DNA of 64,000 bases, from positions 1 to 64,000 of the forward strand of contig NZ_PPFE01000003.1 in assembly GCF_002917925.1 (NCBI RefSeq). The letters are read 5' to 3'. Every line of letters starts with the position of its first letter. Position 1 is the stretch's first letter. This stretch comes from Roseovarius confluentis. GTDB lineage: Bacteria > Pseudomonadota > Alphaproteobacteria > Rhodobacterales > Rhodobacteraceae. Position numbers and translations under genes: made by a program. This document shows positions 8,256 through 16,808 of the stretch, piece by piece. The notes beneath the pieces are model-generated. The model made no database searches. It was not told where the DNA came from and saw only the letters and a program-made list of their open reading frames with translations.

Positions 8256-9809
8256 ATGTCAGATATTCTCGTCGCAATCGGCACCTACTTTTCGGATCTT
8301 GGCACAGGCCTCATGGGCGGTGCCGAAATGTTCATGACCTGGAACAACGTGCTGACCATCTTCTTCGGCGTGTTCATCGGGTGCTTCTTTGGCGCGTTGC
8401 CAGGGCTCAGCATCAGCCTAGCGGTGGCATTTGTGCTTCCGTTCAGTTTCAGCCTGGAGCCACTGACCGCCCTGTCGCTTTTGAGCGCGGTCTACGTCGG
8501 GGCGATCTACGGCGGGTCGATCTCGGCGATCCTGTTCAACACGCCCGGCACGCCAGCGGCGGCCTGTACGACGGCTGACGGTTTCGCGCTGACCAAGCAG
8601 AACCGGGCAGGCAAGGCGCTTCAGATGGCCAACCTTGCGTCAATGGTTGGCGACGTCACCAGCACGGTGCTGGTCATTCTGCTGTTCCCGCTGCTAGCGC
8701 AGGTGGCGATCTATTTCAAATCGCCAGAGTATTTTGCACTCATATTGTTCGCAGTGATGATCGTCGGAAGTCTTTCGGGAAAGTCGCTCGTTCTCGGCTT
8801 GATTTCGGCGGCGCTCGGCTTCGCCCTCTCGACCATTGGCATGGACCCGATCGAGGGATCCGGGCGCTTTGACTTCGGGAATGTGAACCTGCTCAGCGGC
8901 ATCAGCTTCGTGCCGCTGCTCATCGGAATGTTCGCGCTTCCCGAATTCGTGGCGCAGCTTACCAGGGCGCGCAGACACGACAAGCCGAGCGCGATCGCGC
9001 GCTCGGTCGAAGTGGATTCGAACGACAAGCTGACCCGCGAAGAGTTCCGGACCAGCCTGCCGCACATGGTGCGCGGGGGCTTGATCGGTCTCGTCTTGGG
9101 CGTGATCCCGGGCCTTGGGGCGACCCCAGCCGCTTTCGTCAGCTATGATCAGGCAAAGAAACGCTCGAAGGCTCCGGAGGCCTTCGGCACTGGCTCGCTC
9201 GAAGGGATCGCGGCGGCGGAGGCGGGCAACAATGGCGTCAACGGCTCCACGCTTGCCCCGCTGCTAACGCTTGGTATTCCGGGTGACGTTGTTACTGCAA
9301 TCATGCTGGGCGCGCTTCTTGTGTTCAATATCCAGCCCGGTCCGATGCTTTTCGTCATGCACCAGGACCTCGTCTACGGTCTCTTCATCGCGCTGCTGAT
9401 GTGCGATCTGGCGCTACGCGTTGTCGGTCTGATCTTCATCCGGCTCGGACGGCACGTCAGCCGACTTCCCACCAGTTACATCTTCCCCGGCATCATCACG
9501 CTTTGCCTCGTCGGCACCTATTCCGTCAACAACAACGTCTTCGACATCGGCGTCATGATCGCGGCGGGGGTCGCGGCACTCGTGATGGGCCGCTGTGGGC
9601 TGCCGGTGATCCCCCTCATTATCGCGTTCATCCTGGGGCCGATGCTGGAACGCGGACTGCGCCGGTCGCTGGCAGCCTCGCACGGCGACCCGATGGTCCT
9701 GGTCCAGAGCCCGATCGCCCTGGTTTTCTACGGGCTGACCATTATCGCCCTCATCTCGATCATAAGATCCAATCGCAAGCGCGGCTGGCCGCACAAGGCC
9801 GACGCTTGA
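8256..9809 (+). CDS. tctA: TTT transporter large membrane subunit (TctA family)
   Basis: This 517-residue protein is the main channel subunit of the tripartite tricarboxylate transporter. It has about 11-12 hydrophobic segments. Two repeated glycine/proline loops are present, GALPGLSISLAVAFVLPF and LGVIPGLGATPAAFVSYDQAK; this GxxPGxG motif is duplicated in all TctA proteins. GSISAILFNTPGTPAAACT and LTLGIPGDVVTAIMLGAL are further family blocks. It follows tctB by 15 bases. A longer downstream gap (43 bases) separates it from the phosphoesterase, which is still likely in the same transcript. Confidence 0.94.
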   Translation: MSDILVAIGTYFSDLGTGLMGGAEMFMTWNNVLTIFFGVFIGCFFGALPGLSISLAVAFVLPFSFSLEPLTALSLLSAVYVGAIYGGSISAILFNTPGTPAAACTTADGFALTKQNRAGKALQMANLASMVGDVTSTVLVILLFPLLAQVAIYFKSPEYFALILFAVMIVGSLSGKSLVLGLISAALGFALSTIGMDPIEGSGRFDFGNVNLLSGISFVPLLIGMFALPEFVAQLTRARRHDKPSAIARSVEVDSNDKLTREEFRTSLPHMVRGGLIGLVLGVIPGLGATPAAFVSYDQAKKRSKAPEAFGTGSLEGIAAAEAGNNGVNGSTLAPLLTLGIPGDVVTAIMLGALLVFNIQPGPMLFVMHQDLVYGLFIALLMCDLALRVVGLIFIRLGRHVSRLPTSYIFPGIITLCLVGTYSVNNNVFDIGVMIAAGVAALVMGRCGLPVIPLIIAFILGPMLERGLRRSLAASHGDPMVLVQSPIALVFYGLTIIALISIIRSNRKRGWPHKADA

Positions 9810-9852
9810 ATTCTCGATCCGAATCAAACTGCAATCTACAGGAATGAGTTAC

Positions 9853-11748
9853 ATGACCAAGAGACCCAGCGGTGCCCTTAAACTGAAAGCCTGCCTCGTT
9901 TCGGACACCCATGTGAACGAAGCAGAGGACCAGTCCGCGTCGCCCTATCCGGCGAACGCGCAGGCCAACCCTCGTGCACGGCACATCTTCGCGCAGATCA
10001 ACGCAATCGATCCGGCGCTCGTTATTCATCTCGGGGACATGATTAATCCGGTTCCGGAATTGCCTAGCTATGCTCCGGCAGCCGAGAACTTCCAAAAGCT
10101 CGCGTCGACGCTCAACGCGCCGCTTTATCTCATGCCGGGCAACCACGATATTGGCGACAAACCCGTGAAATGGATGCCGGCGGGGATGGTGAACCCCGAG
10201 TTTTCGCAGCTTTACCGCGACACCTTCGGGCGCGACTTTTTCGCCGTGGAGGAAAACGGGATCCACTTCGTGATGCTGAACTCGCCTCTCGTCAACTCCG
10301 GTCAGCCGGAAGAGGCCGAACAGGCGGCGTGGTTCGAAGCGTATCTCGAAAGCAACGCGGGGGCCCGGATTTTCGTGTTCACCCACTACCCGCCGTATAT
10401 CAACAGCACTGATGAGCCGAGTTCCTACGACAACTACGAAGAGCCGGGGCGGACCTGGTTCCTTGACCTGATCCGAAAGTATCAGCCCGAAGCCGTGTTC
10501 GCTGCGCACGTGCATAACTTCTGGTACGACCGGATCGGCGAGACCGAGTATTACGTGACGCCGTCAACCTGCTTCGTGCGGCACGACTATTCCGAGATGT
10601 ACCGGATCGACGGAGGGTCGCAGAAGGGGCGCAACGATACCGCGAAGCTCGGTTTCCTTACGCTCGAGATCTTTGAAAACGGCCATGTCGCGAAGTATCA
10701 CCGCAGCTATGGTCAGGGCATGGCGGAAGGCGCCGCCGCACCCGCTGCCCCCCCCCAACACCCGCACGTGAAGACGACGGCGCATGATCGCCTGTTCGTC
10801 GATCTGCGGCGTGGCTGGGCCGAGGAAATGGTCATAGCGCCCTCGGGGGGCGTGGATGAGTTTCAGCGTAAGGTCGCGCGCAACGATTATCCTGTCATGG
10901 CGATGTGGGAAATGGGACTACGCGGTCTGCGCGTTCCACTTCACGATCTGACCGATGAGCGTGTGCGGCGGCGGATGGCACTCATGGTCGACGTCGGTCA
11001 CACCTTCCAAGTCTATCTCTACGGCATGCCCAATCCGGCGCAGCTTGAAGTTCTGAAAGCGCATTCGGACTTGGTCGATCGCCTCGAACTGGTGCTCAAC
11101 TGGGAAGACGTGACATCGCTCGAAGACGAGATCCGCGCGCTGCACGAGGGGACAGGGTGCAAGATCATCCTGTCGCGCGTCAACCGCAAAGACGGAGCAA
11201 AACATTCCGGCAAGCAGTTCAACCACCTGATCAGTCACGGCTTCACGACACAGGAAATCGGCGAGTTGAAGTCCCTTATGGCCGCGGCGCCGGGTTTGGT
11301 GGACGGTTTCCAGTTCACGATCATGCGCGACGACGATCCGTGGGCCAAAGCAAAGGCGCTGAATGACTTCGCCGCCGATAGCGGGGCGCATGTCACGCTT
11401 TACGTGAAATCGACCGGCGCGAGCCCGGCGGAGGCCTTCCTCGACGAAGAGGCGAACACCGAACGGTTCGTGAAAACCGCGATGGCATCCTTCGCCTTCG
11501 ACATCGACATTGTTCTCGATACGCTTGAGGACGCAGATCGCGGCTATTTCACACGCACCGGGTTGATCGACCGGCGGTTCAATCCGAGGATTGCGGCGAT
11601 TGCGCTGTCGGAGCTGGTTCAAGCTGCGGACGGCATGGAGTGGAAAGCCGATTTTGATCGCCAGACGCTGACCGGTCCGGGCGGAGTGAGTCTTTCGGTT
11701 CAGGCGCTTGTCGATGCAGCCCGGAAACAGTACTGTCCGCAGGAATAA
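9853..11748 (+). CDS. Two-domain metallophosphoesterase with C-terminal barrel-like domain
   Basis: The protein is 631 residues from the ATG at 9853. AGGA is 9 bases upstream of this ATG, whereas the alternative ATG at 9844 touches it. Residues 1-285 are a calcineurin-like phosphoesterase: SDTH (Asp18, His20), LGDM (Asp62), GNHD (Asn97, His98), THYPPY (His178) and AAHVHNF (His219, His221) supply the two-metal site. There is no signal peptide, so it should act in the cytoplasm. After an Ala/Pro linker (about 287-307), residues 310-631 alternate strands and helices (YPVMAMWEMGLRGLRVPLHD, VDRLELVLNWEDV, GFQFTIMRDDD) and look like a TIM-barrel or glycosidase-like fold. I do not recognise that domain. 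Context suggests it processes the compound imported by TctABC, possibly a phosphodiester- or phosphosugar-linked acid. Confidence 0.75.
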   Translation: MTKRPSGALKLKACLVSDTHVNEAEDQSASPYPANAQANPRARHIFAQINAIDPALVIHLGDMINPVPELPSYAPAAENFQKLASTLNAPLYLMPGNHDIGDKPVKWMPAGMVNPEFSQLYRDTFGRDFFAVEENGIHFVMLNSPLVNSGQPEEAEQAAWFEAYLESNAGARIFVFTHYPPYINSTDEPSSYDNYEEPGRTWFLDLIRKYQPEAVFAAHVHNFWYDRIGETEYYVTPSTCFVRHDYSEMYRIDGGSQKGRNDTAKLGFLTLEIFENGHVAKYHRSYGQGMAEGAAAPAAPPQHPHVKTTAHDRLFVDLRRGWAEEMVIAPSGGVDEFQRKVARNDYPVMAMWEMGLRGLRVPLHDLTDERVRRRMALMVDVGHTFQVYLYGMPNPAQLEVLKAHSDLVDRLELVLNWEDVTSLEDEIRALHEGTGCKIILSRVNRKDGAKHSGKQFNHLISHGFTTQEIGELKSLMAAAPGLVDGFQFTIMRDDDPWAKAKALNDFAADSGAHVTLYVKSTGASPAEAFLDEEANTERFVKTAMASFAFDIDIVLDTLEDADRGYFTRTGLIDRRFNPRIAAIALSELVQAADGMEWKADFDRQTLTGPGGVSLSVQALVDAARKQYCPQE

Positions 11749-11903
11749 TATGTGATGGCATTGCCAACTTGTTTGCCCACCGGCTTTCGCATAGGCAACC
11801 GACATTCGCCGTGGGCTGTTCACTGCGAGCGTTTCCGTCTGATCGTTGGTGCATGACCGGCGCTGGAGCAACGGGCGTGTAAGGCCTGGACGGAGCCGTG
11901 CCC

Positions 11904-12188
11904 TCAGGTCTTCGAGTCCGATCCGGGCTTTTTGTCAGCGGGAATCTCGACATTGATCTCGAGGCTTGAGATGTCCCTGCTCCGGTCCATCCGGACGTCG
12001 ACATCTTCGATCTCGATATCGACGTATTTCCGGACCGCCTGCACGATGTCCCGCTGAAGGTCCGGCAGGTAGTCCGGTGTGCCGGAGCCACGGCTGCGTT
12101 CATGCGCAAGCAGGATCTGAAGGCGATCCTTGGCCGTCTGTGCCGACTTCGCACGGCGCGATCCGAGATTAAGGCCGAAAAGGTTCAT
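11904..12188 (-). CDS. minE: Cell division topological specificity factor MinE
   Basis: MinE stimulates MinD ATPase and drives the pole-to-pole oscillation that keeps the Z ring at mid-cell. The 94 residues match the family: an N-terminal amphipathic stretch (MNLFGLNLG), the MinD-binding helix with AKDRLQILLAHERSRG, and a C-terminal beta domain ending in a charged tail. The ATG overlaps the minD stop by 4 bases. It is the last gene of minC-minD-minE and faces the phosphoesterase across 155 bases in which I see nothing else. Confidence 0.95.
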   Translation of the reverse strand: MNLFGLNLGSRRAKSAQTAKDRLQILLAHERSRGSGTPDYLPDLQRDIVQAVRKYVDIEIEDVDVRMDRSRDISSLEINVEIPADKKPGSDSKT

Positions 12189-13033
12189 GCCGACCGTCCA
12201 AACAGCCGGTGAAAGATCCCCGGGCGACGCTCGCCCGCGATCCGCATCTCCACCTCCTGGCCGGTTAGCCGCGCAACCGCGTCCTCGTAGGATCGGGACG
12301 CAGCCGATGGTTCGTCCAGTATGACGGGCGTGCCGATATTCGACGCGCGCAGAACAGCCTGACTTTCGGGAATGATGCCCAGCAAGGGCACTGCCAGGAT
12401 TTCCAGCACGTCCTCGACCGTCATCATCTCGCCGTTCTCTATCCGCGTCCGGTCGTGGCGTGTCAGCAGGACCTGTGCCTTGACGGGTTCGGAGCCTTCG
12501 GTTTCCGCGCGCCGCGTCTGGCTGCTCAGCAGGCCAAGTACGCGATCACTGTCTCGCACGGAAGAGACCTCGGGATTGGTCACGACCACAGCCTCGTCGG
12601 CGAAATACATCGCGAGCTGCGCACCGCGTTCGATTCCGGCAGGGCTGTCGCAGATGATGTAGTCGAACTCCTGCTTCAGTTCGTTTAACACTGTCTCGAC
12701 CCCCTCCTTCGTCAGGGCGTCCTTGTCGCGCGTCTGCGAGGTGGGCAGGATGGAGAGATTTTCCAACCGCTTGTCACGGATCAGCGCCTGCTTGAGCCGC
12801 GCATCACCCTGGATGACGTTGATGAAGTCGAACACCACGCGGCGTTCGCAACCCATGGTCATGTCGAGGTTACGAAGGCCGACGTCGAAGTCGATCACGA
12901 CGGTCTTGTAACCCATCTTGGCCAGGCCGGCCGAGATGGCCGCGGCCGAGGTTGTCTTGCCAACACCGCCCTTGCCCGACGTGATAACGACGACCCGGCC
13001 GAAGGGCGGATCTTCCTTCAATTGCTCCGTCAT
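12185..13033 (-). CDS. minD: Septum site-determining ATPase MinD
   Basis: MinD is a membrane-cycling P-loop ATPase that recruits MinC to the cell poles. From the ATG at 13033, which overlaps the minC stop as ATGA, it has 282 residues. The deviant Walker A TSGKGGVGKTT is at about 18-28. IDFDVGLRNLDMTMGCERRVVFD and ICDSPAGIERGAQLAM follow as in other MinD proteins. The basic C-terminal end (GIFHRLFGRSA) would form the membrane-targeting helix. An in-frame upstream ATG at 13084 lies within minC and is not needed. Confidence 0.96.
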   Translation of the reverse strand: MTEQLKEDPPFGRVVVITSGKGGVGKTTSAAAISAGLAKMGYKTVVIDFDVGLRNLDMTMGCERRVVFDFINVIQGDARLKQALIRDKRLENLSILPTSQTRDKDALTKEGVETVLNELKQEFDYIICDSPAGIERGAQLAMYFADEAVVVTNPEVSSVRDSDRVLGLLSSQTRRAETEGSEPVKAQVLLTRHDRTRIENGEMMTVEDVLEILAVPLLGIIPESQAVLRASNIGTPVILDEPSAASRSYEDAVARLTGQEVEMRIAGERRPGIFHRLFGRSA

Positions 13034-13779
13034 GTGATCGCCTCCATGCATAGTTTCTCGTCTTCGAGGAAAATTTGCGCGCAACGCCCGCGTGCCTCGG
13101 GAGCGAGCGTCTCGCTGGTCTGGTAGAGACCGGCGACAGCCACCAGTTCAGCGTCGAGTTTCTGGCAGAAGATGCGCGCTTTCGCGTCGCCATGCGCGCC
13201 TGCCATGGCCCGGCCCCTCAAGGTGCCGTAAACATGAATATTGCCACTGGCGACCAGTTCCGCGCCCGATGCCACGGAGCCGACGATGGTCAAGTCACCG
13301 CGTTCGGCGACGACCGTTTGGCCGGATCGGACCGGGACGGTAACGATCTTGTTGTCAGGCGGTAGCAACTTCTCGATCCCACGCTTGCGGCGAGCGCCAT
13401 CATTCGGACCCGGTGCGTCCCGTCCGGCGGCGACGATCGGAATGAGCCCCATGGCCTGCAGGGCCGGTTGATCCACGGGTCCCGCGTTCTGCACACCGAA
13501 AACCAGCAGGTTGCGTTCGCGCAGCGCCTTCGTGAGCCCGCGTATCTTGTCGGTCGTGGCGATGCCGGGGGCCTTGGCGAAATCGAGCACCACCGGAGCC
13601 TCGGAAAAGAACTGCGGCGTCTGCTGCAACTGTTCGTCCAGTGCCTGGTAAAAGGTGTCGTCAGGCGGAGCACCTTCGAGCCGGATGGCGAGTGCGGTCA
13701 GGAACCGACCGCGAATCTGGAATGGCTTGACAATCGCCGGCACGCCTTCGGGCCGGCCCCTGGGGTGGTGGGAAGACAC
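13030..13779 (-). CDS. minC: Septum site-determining protein MinC
   Basis: MinC inhibits FtsZ polymerisation when carried to the poles by MinD. The 249 residues divide into an N-terminal FtsZ-binding domain (about 15-110) and a C-terminal beta-helix (about 140-245). The latter contains the diagnostic RSGQTVVAERGDLTIVGSV and ELVASGNIHVYGTLRGRAMAG. LYQTSETLAP near the end is part of the MinD-binding surface. It is the first gene of the min operon. The 264 bases upstream (13780-14043) hold no clear gene apart from a coding-like fragment discussed in the findings. Confidence 0.93.
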   Translation of the reverse strand: MSSHHPRGRPEGVPAIVKPFQIRGRFLTALAIRLEGAPPDDTFYQALDEQLQQTPQFFSEAPVVLDFAKAPGIATTDKIRGLTKALRERNLLVFGVQNAGPVDQPALQAMGLIPIVAAGRDAPGPNDGARRKRGIEKLLPPDNKIVTVPVRSGQTVVAERGDLTIVGSVASGAELVASGNIHVYGTLRGRAMAGAHGDAKARIFCQKLDAELVAVAGLYQTSETLAPEARGRCAQIFLEDEKLCMEAIT

Positions 13780-14043
13780 GGTACTGCTCTGCTCCTGCTC
13801 TTATCAGCTAGCGACTCGACTCGCTCCATTTTTGCTCTGGCTATAGGGTTGGTCATCGAGTGCCACGCCGAAAATCGGATCAGGGCAGGTTTCAGCGGGA
13901 TGCCGCTGTCCGCGATCGTCCGCGAGCGGGTCAAATGTCTCGGCGATGCTTGGATGACAATGATGGAATGGAGGGCGCCGGAAACTCGGCGATCTTGTGC
14001 TCGCGTATGGCCTTCAGAAGCGAGCGCAATGGGGCAAACCCAG

Positions 14044-14460
14044 TCACGCTTTTGAAGGTCGGAGTATCGTTATCTTCTTCATCAAGAGGATTCTTTGCGC
14101 CAATGTGCTGGTCAATGGGTCGTTGGTCGAGACGCCGGAACGGTCCGCATCCGGATGTTTTTGGATGCCGTGATAGCGCTCCAGGTACCAGACGATCCGT
14201 ATCGGGCCGAGATGATACTTGCGTCGTCGATAAAGCACCTTGTCCTCACGCTCAGGCGGCGTCCGATTGGCATGCCACTTGGGAATGGGCGGTGCATTGA
14301 TCAGGCCAGCTTCGCCGCACTCCGCATAGGCTTGACGCCAACGGTAGAAGCTGGATCGACCTGTCCCGAAATAGCGGCAAGTCCTCGCGACGTGACCGGT
14401 CTCCTCCAGATGTCGCAGTATCCGCAATTTGCGCTGAATCTCGCGTTGATCTTTAGCCAT
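14044..14460 (-). pseudogene. Truncated IS481-type transposase
   Basis: From MAKDQRE at 14460 (AAGGAG 6 bases upstream) about 99 residues match the N-terminal DNA-binding half of IS481-like transposases. Landmarks are ARTCRYFGTGRSSFYRWRQAY, a helix-turn-helix, and APPIPKWHANRTPPE followed by LGPIRIVWYLERYHGI. After about position 14164 the frame departs from the family near a short A-run and continues for about 40 unrelated residues. The whole DDE catalytic domain is absent. The gene is therefore a remnant of an insertion sequence. Confidence 0.8.
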
Positions 14461-14530
14461 GAACATCTCCTTCTTCCCAAACTTGGGAGATTAGAGAAAA
14501 TGTCCCGCGCGTAACGGCATATCTACGACA
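14044..14530 (-). mobile_element. IS481-family remnant, left part only
   Basis: Read on the minus strand, the element seems to begin near 14530 with TGTCGTAGATATGCCG, a TG-starting end about 65 bases before the transposase ATG. It loses family similarity near 14164 and no opposite terminus is found. It sits between minC and the TonB receptor gene. The exact inner break cannot be fixed without comparison to an intact copy. Confidence 0.5.
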
Positions 14531-14780
14531 CATCCGCGCCCGGGTAGCCGATCAATTTTGGTGTGTTGGGTGTTCGGCATTGCCATCCGCTTGACTCCAA
14601 ACGCAATCCATAGGAGAGAACGCGATTATATTCCGGTCGAACTCTTGGCGCGCGTCTGCGATGGCGTGAGATCAGAGCAGAGCCACCGAAAACCAAAGCA
14701 AGGTTCTCCCCAGCTATCCAATGAAATGATGCGCGCGCCTTCGCGAGTGAAGCACGTGCGCCGAACGCATGGGACAGCAC

Positions 14781-16772
14781 ATGAACCACAAGAAACTTTC
14801 CTTCCTCCGTCCGATACCGCATCTCACCCGCGCCCTTGCTCTTTCCAGCGTCGCCCTGCCCGGTATGGCACTTGCGCAGGACGACGGCGCGCATGACCTC
14901 GGCACGCTGGTCTTGACCGCCGCCGGGTTCGAGCAGTTGCTGACCGACGCGCCCGCCTCGATCACCGTGATCGACGCCGAAGACTTCGAGGGTCGCTCGG
15001 TCGAGACCATCGCCGATCTTCTGCGCGACACCGCCGGTGTCTCGGTCGAAAAGGGCGGCAAACTCGGTGGGGACAACATCACCATTCGCGGCCTTGGCGA
15101 GGATTACGTCCTCATGCTGATCGACGGCAAGCCCATCGGGGCCTCGCAGGATGCTTTCTACAACGGGTGGGGCACGGGCCAGCGCAGCGGTTACCTGCCG
15201 CCCGCCTCGGCCATCGAACGGATCGAGGTCATCCGTGGCCCGATGTCGTCGCTCTATGGCTCGGCGGCCTCGGGCGGGGTGATCAACGTCATCACCAAGA
15301 ACGTGCCCGACAAATGGGGGGGCAGTGTCACGTTGGGTTACACCGCGCAGGAAGACAGTGCGAGCGGCGACGGGTATGCCGGACGCTACTATGTCAGCGG
15401 ACCGATCCTGTCCGACAAGCTGGGGCTCACCTTTTACGGTCAGCGCTTCGAACGGTACCGCGACAGCTTTGCTGGCGGCTACCCGGGCGGCACCCGGGAC
15501 ACCCACGGGGTCAAGCTGGACTGGGGCGTCACGGAAAATCAGGACCTGCAATTCGAGTACAACTACACTTGGCAGGACTTCGAGAACACGACAGAGAATG
15601 CACCCGGCAATGTTGGCTCCGTCCAGAACGAACGCCAATACGGCGCCGTTACTCATGAACTGCGTTGGGGCCAGGGCATCCAGACGACAAGCTTCCTGAC
15701 CCGAGAAATCGTCGACATCACCAATGGAAACCTCGGCTCGCGTTACGAGCAGACCAACTTCAACACCAAGACGGTGGTGCCGCTGCAAAGCCACATGCTG
15801 ACCTTCGGTTTCGACTACAAGGACGAGCGCACGCGGCATGACGCGGGCCGGTTCGCGGGATCGATCGACACCGATCTCGACCGCTGGCACTACGCGGTCT
15901 TCGCCGAGGACGAATGGAGCCTTACGCCCGATTTCAACCTTACGCTGGGCCTGCGCTGGGACCGGAACGAGAATTACGGCGATGCGCTCACCCCCCGCCT
16001 TTACGGGGTGTATTCGCTGAACGACAACCTAACGCTCAAGGGCGGTGTCAGCGGCGGCTACCTCGTGCCCGAGCTCAAGCAGGCCGATTCCAATATCGTT
16101 GAACCGGCCGGACGCGGCGCCGGCTGGGATCGGGGTAACACCGACCTGCAACCCGAGGAAAGCCTCAACTACGAGCTTGGCTTCGTCTATGACGGCGCCG
16201 GCGGCATTCAGGCCAGTGTGGTCGCCTTCCATACCGAGTTCCGGGACAAGATCGACCGCGAATTCATCTGCCAGTCGCCCCCGGGCACACTGGCCTGTTC
16301 CTACAATGGCCAGACGCGCGAGTGGATCCAGCAATACGTGAACCGTGACAAGGCCGAGCTGCGCGGCATCGAGGCCACGCTCGATTTTCCGGTGGGCGCG
16401 GTCGATGTCGGCATGAACTACACCTACTCGGACACCGAGATCACATCGGGGACGGCGGCGGGCCAACCCTTCAGTGACGTGCCGAAGCATATCTTCAACG
16501 TCGGGCTCGACTGGCAGGCGACGCAGGATCTGGCCCTCTGGGCCGATGCAACCTATCGCAGCGAAGCGTTCACCAACGGTTTCAGTCGCGGGGCGGGCAC
16601 CCGCACGCCGCCCTACACCCTGGTCGATATCGGGGCGAACTACGATTTCACTGACAGCGTGCGAGGTCACCTGACCGTCTACAACGCCTTCGACAAGACT
16701 ATCGAAGACGAGACCTACAACAAGACTCTCGACGGCCGTCACTACTATTTCGGCGTCACCAAAACGTTTTGA
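14781..16772 (+). CDS. TonB-dependent outer-membrane receptor (CirA/FepA-like)
   Basis: This receptor imports an iron complex across the outer membrane. From the ATG at 14781 (GGGA 6 bases upstream; another in-frame ATG at 14769 lacks a site) it has 663 residues. The signal peptide ends LPGMALA-QDD. A TonB-box-like LGTLVLTA follows, then a plug domain with IRGLGEDYVLMLIDGKPIG and ERIEVIRGPMSSLYGSAASGG, then the beta-barrel ending in an aromatic C-terminus (YYFGVTKTF). The FRAP and NPNL boxes of classical heme receptors appear as YLVP and NTDL, so it looks closer to catecholate receptors. The downstream ABC genes look heme-type, so the ligand is unsettled. Confidence 0.9.
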   Translation: MNHKKLSFLRPIPHLTRALALSSVALPGMALAQDDGAHDLGTLVLTAAGFEQLLTDAPASITVIDAEDFEGRSVETIADLLRDTAGVSVEKGGKLGGDNITIRGLGEDYVLMLIDGKPIGASQDAFYNGWGTGQRSGYLPPASAIERIEVIRGPMSSLYGSAASGGVINVITKNVPDKWGGSVTLGYTAQEDSASGDGYAGRYYVSGPILSDKLGLTFYGQRFERYRDSFAGGYPGGTRDTHGVKLDWGVTENQDLQFEYNYTWQDFENTTENAPGNVGSVQNERQYGAVTHELRWGQGIQTTSFLTREIVDITNGNLGSRYEQTNFNTKTVVPLQSHMLTFGFDYKDERTRHDAGRFAGSIDTDLDRWHYAVFAEDEWSLTPDFNLTLGLRWDRNENYGDALTPRLYGVYSLNDNLTLKGGVSGGYLVPELKQADSNIVEPAGRGAGWDRGNTDLQPEESLNYELGFVYDGAGGIQASVVAFHTEFRDKIDREFICQSPPGTLACSYNGQTREWIQQYVNRDKAELRGIEATLDFPVGAVDVGMNYTYSDTEITSGTAAGQPFSDVPKHIFNVGLDWQATQDLALWADATYRSEAFTNGFSRGAGTRTPPYTLVDIGANYDFTDSVRGHLTVYNAFDKTIEDETYNKTLDGRHYYFGVTKTF

Positions 16773-16808
16773 TTGCGGACCGAACCGCACCTCGCAGGAG
16801 TCATGAAA

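Noticed and set aside
14531..14780. Riboswitch or iron-responsive box upstream of the TonB receptor
   Set aside because: I looked for Fur-, Irr- and RirA-like motifs and a conserved leader fold, and found nothing convincing by eye.
14523..15890. Minus-strand frame (455 codons) opposite the TonB receptor
   Set aside because: It is antisense to the plug and signal peptide of a clear receptor, with no family similarity.
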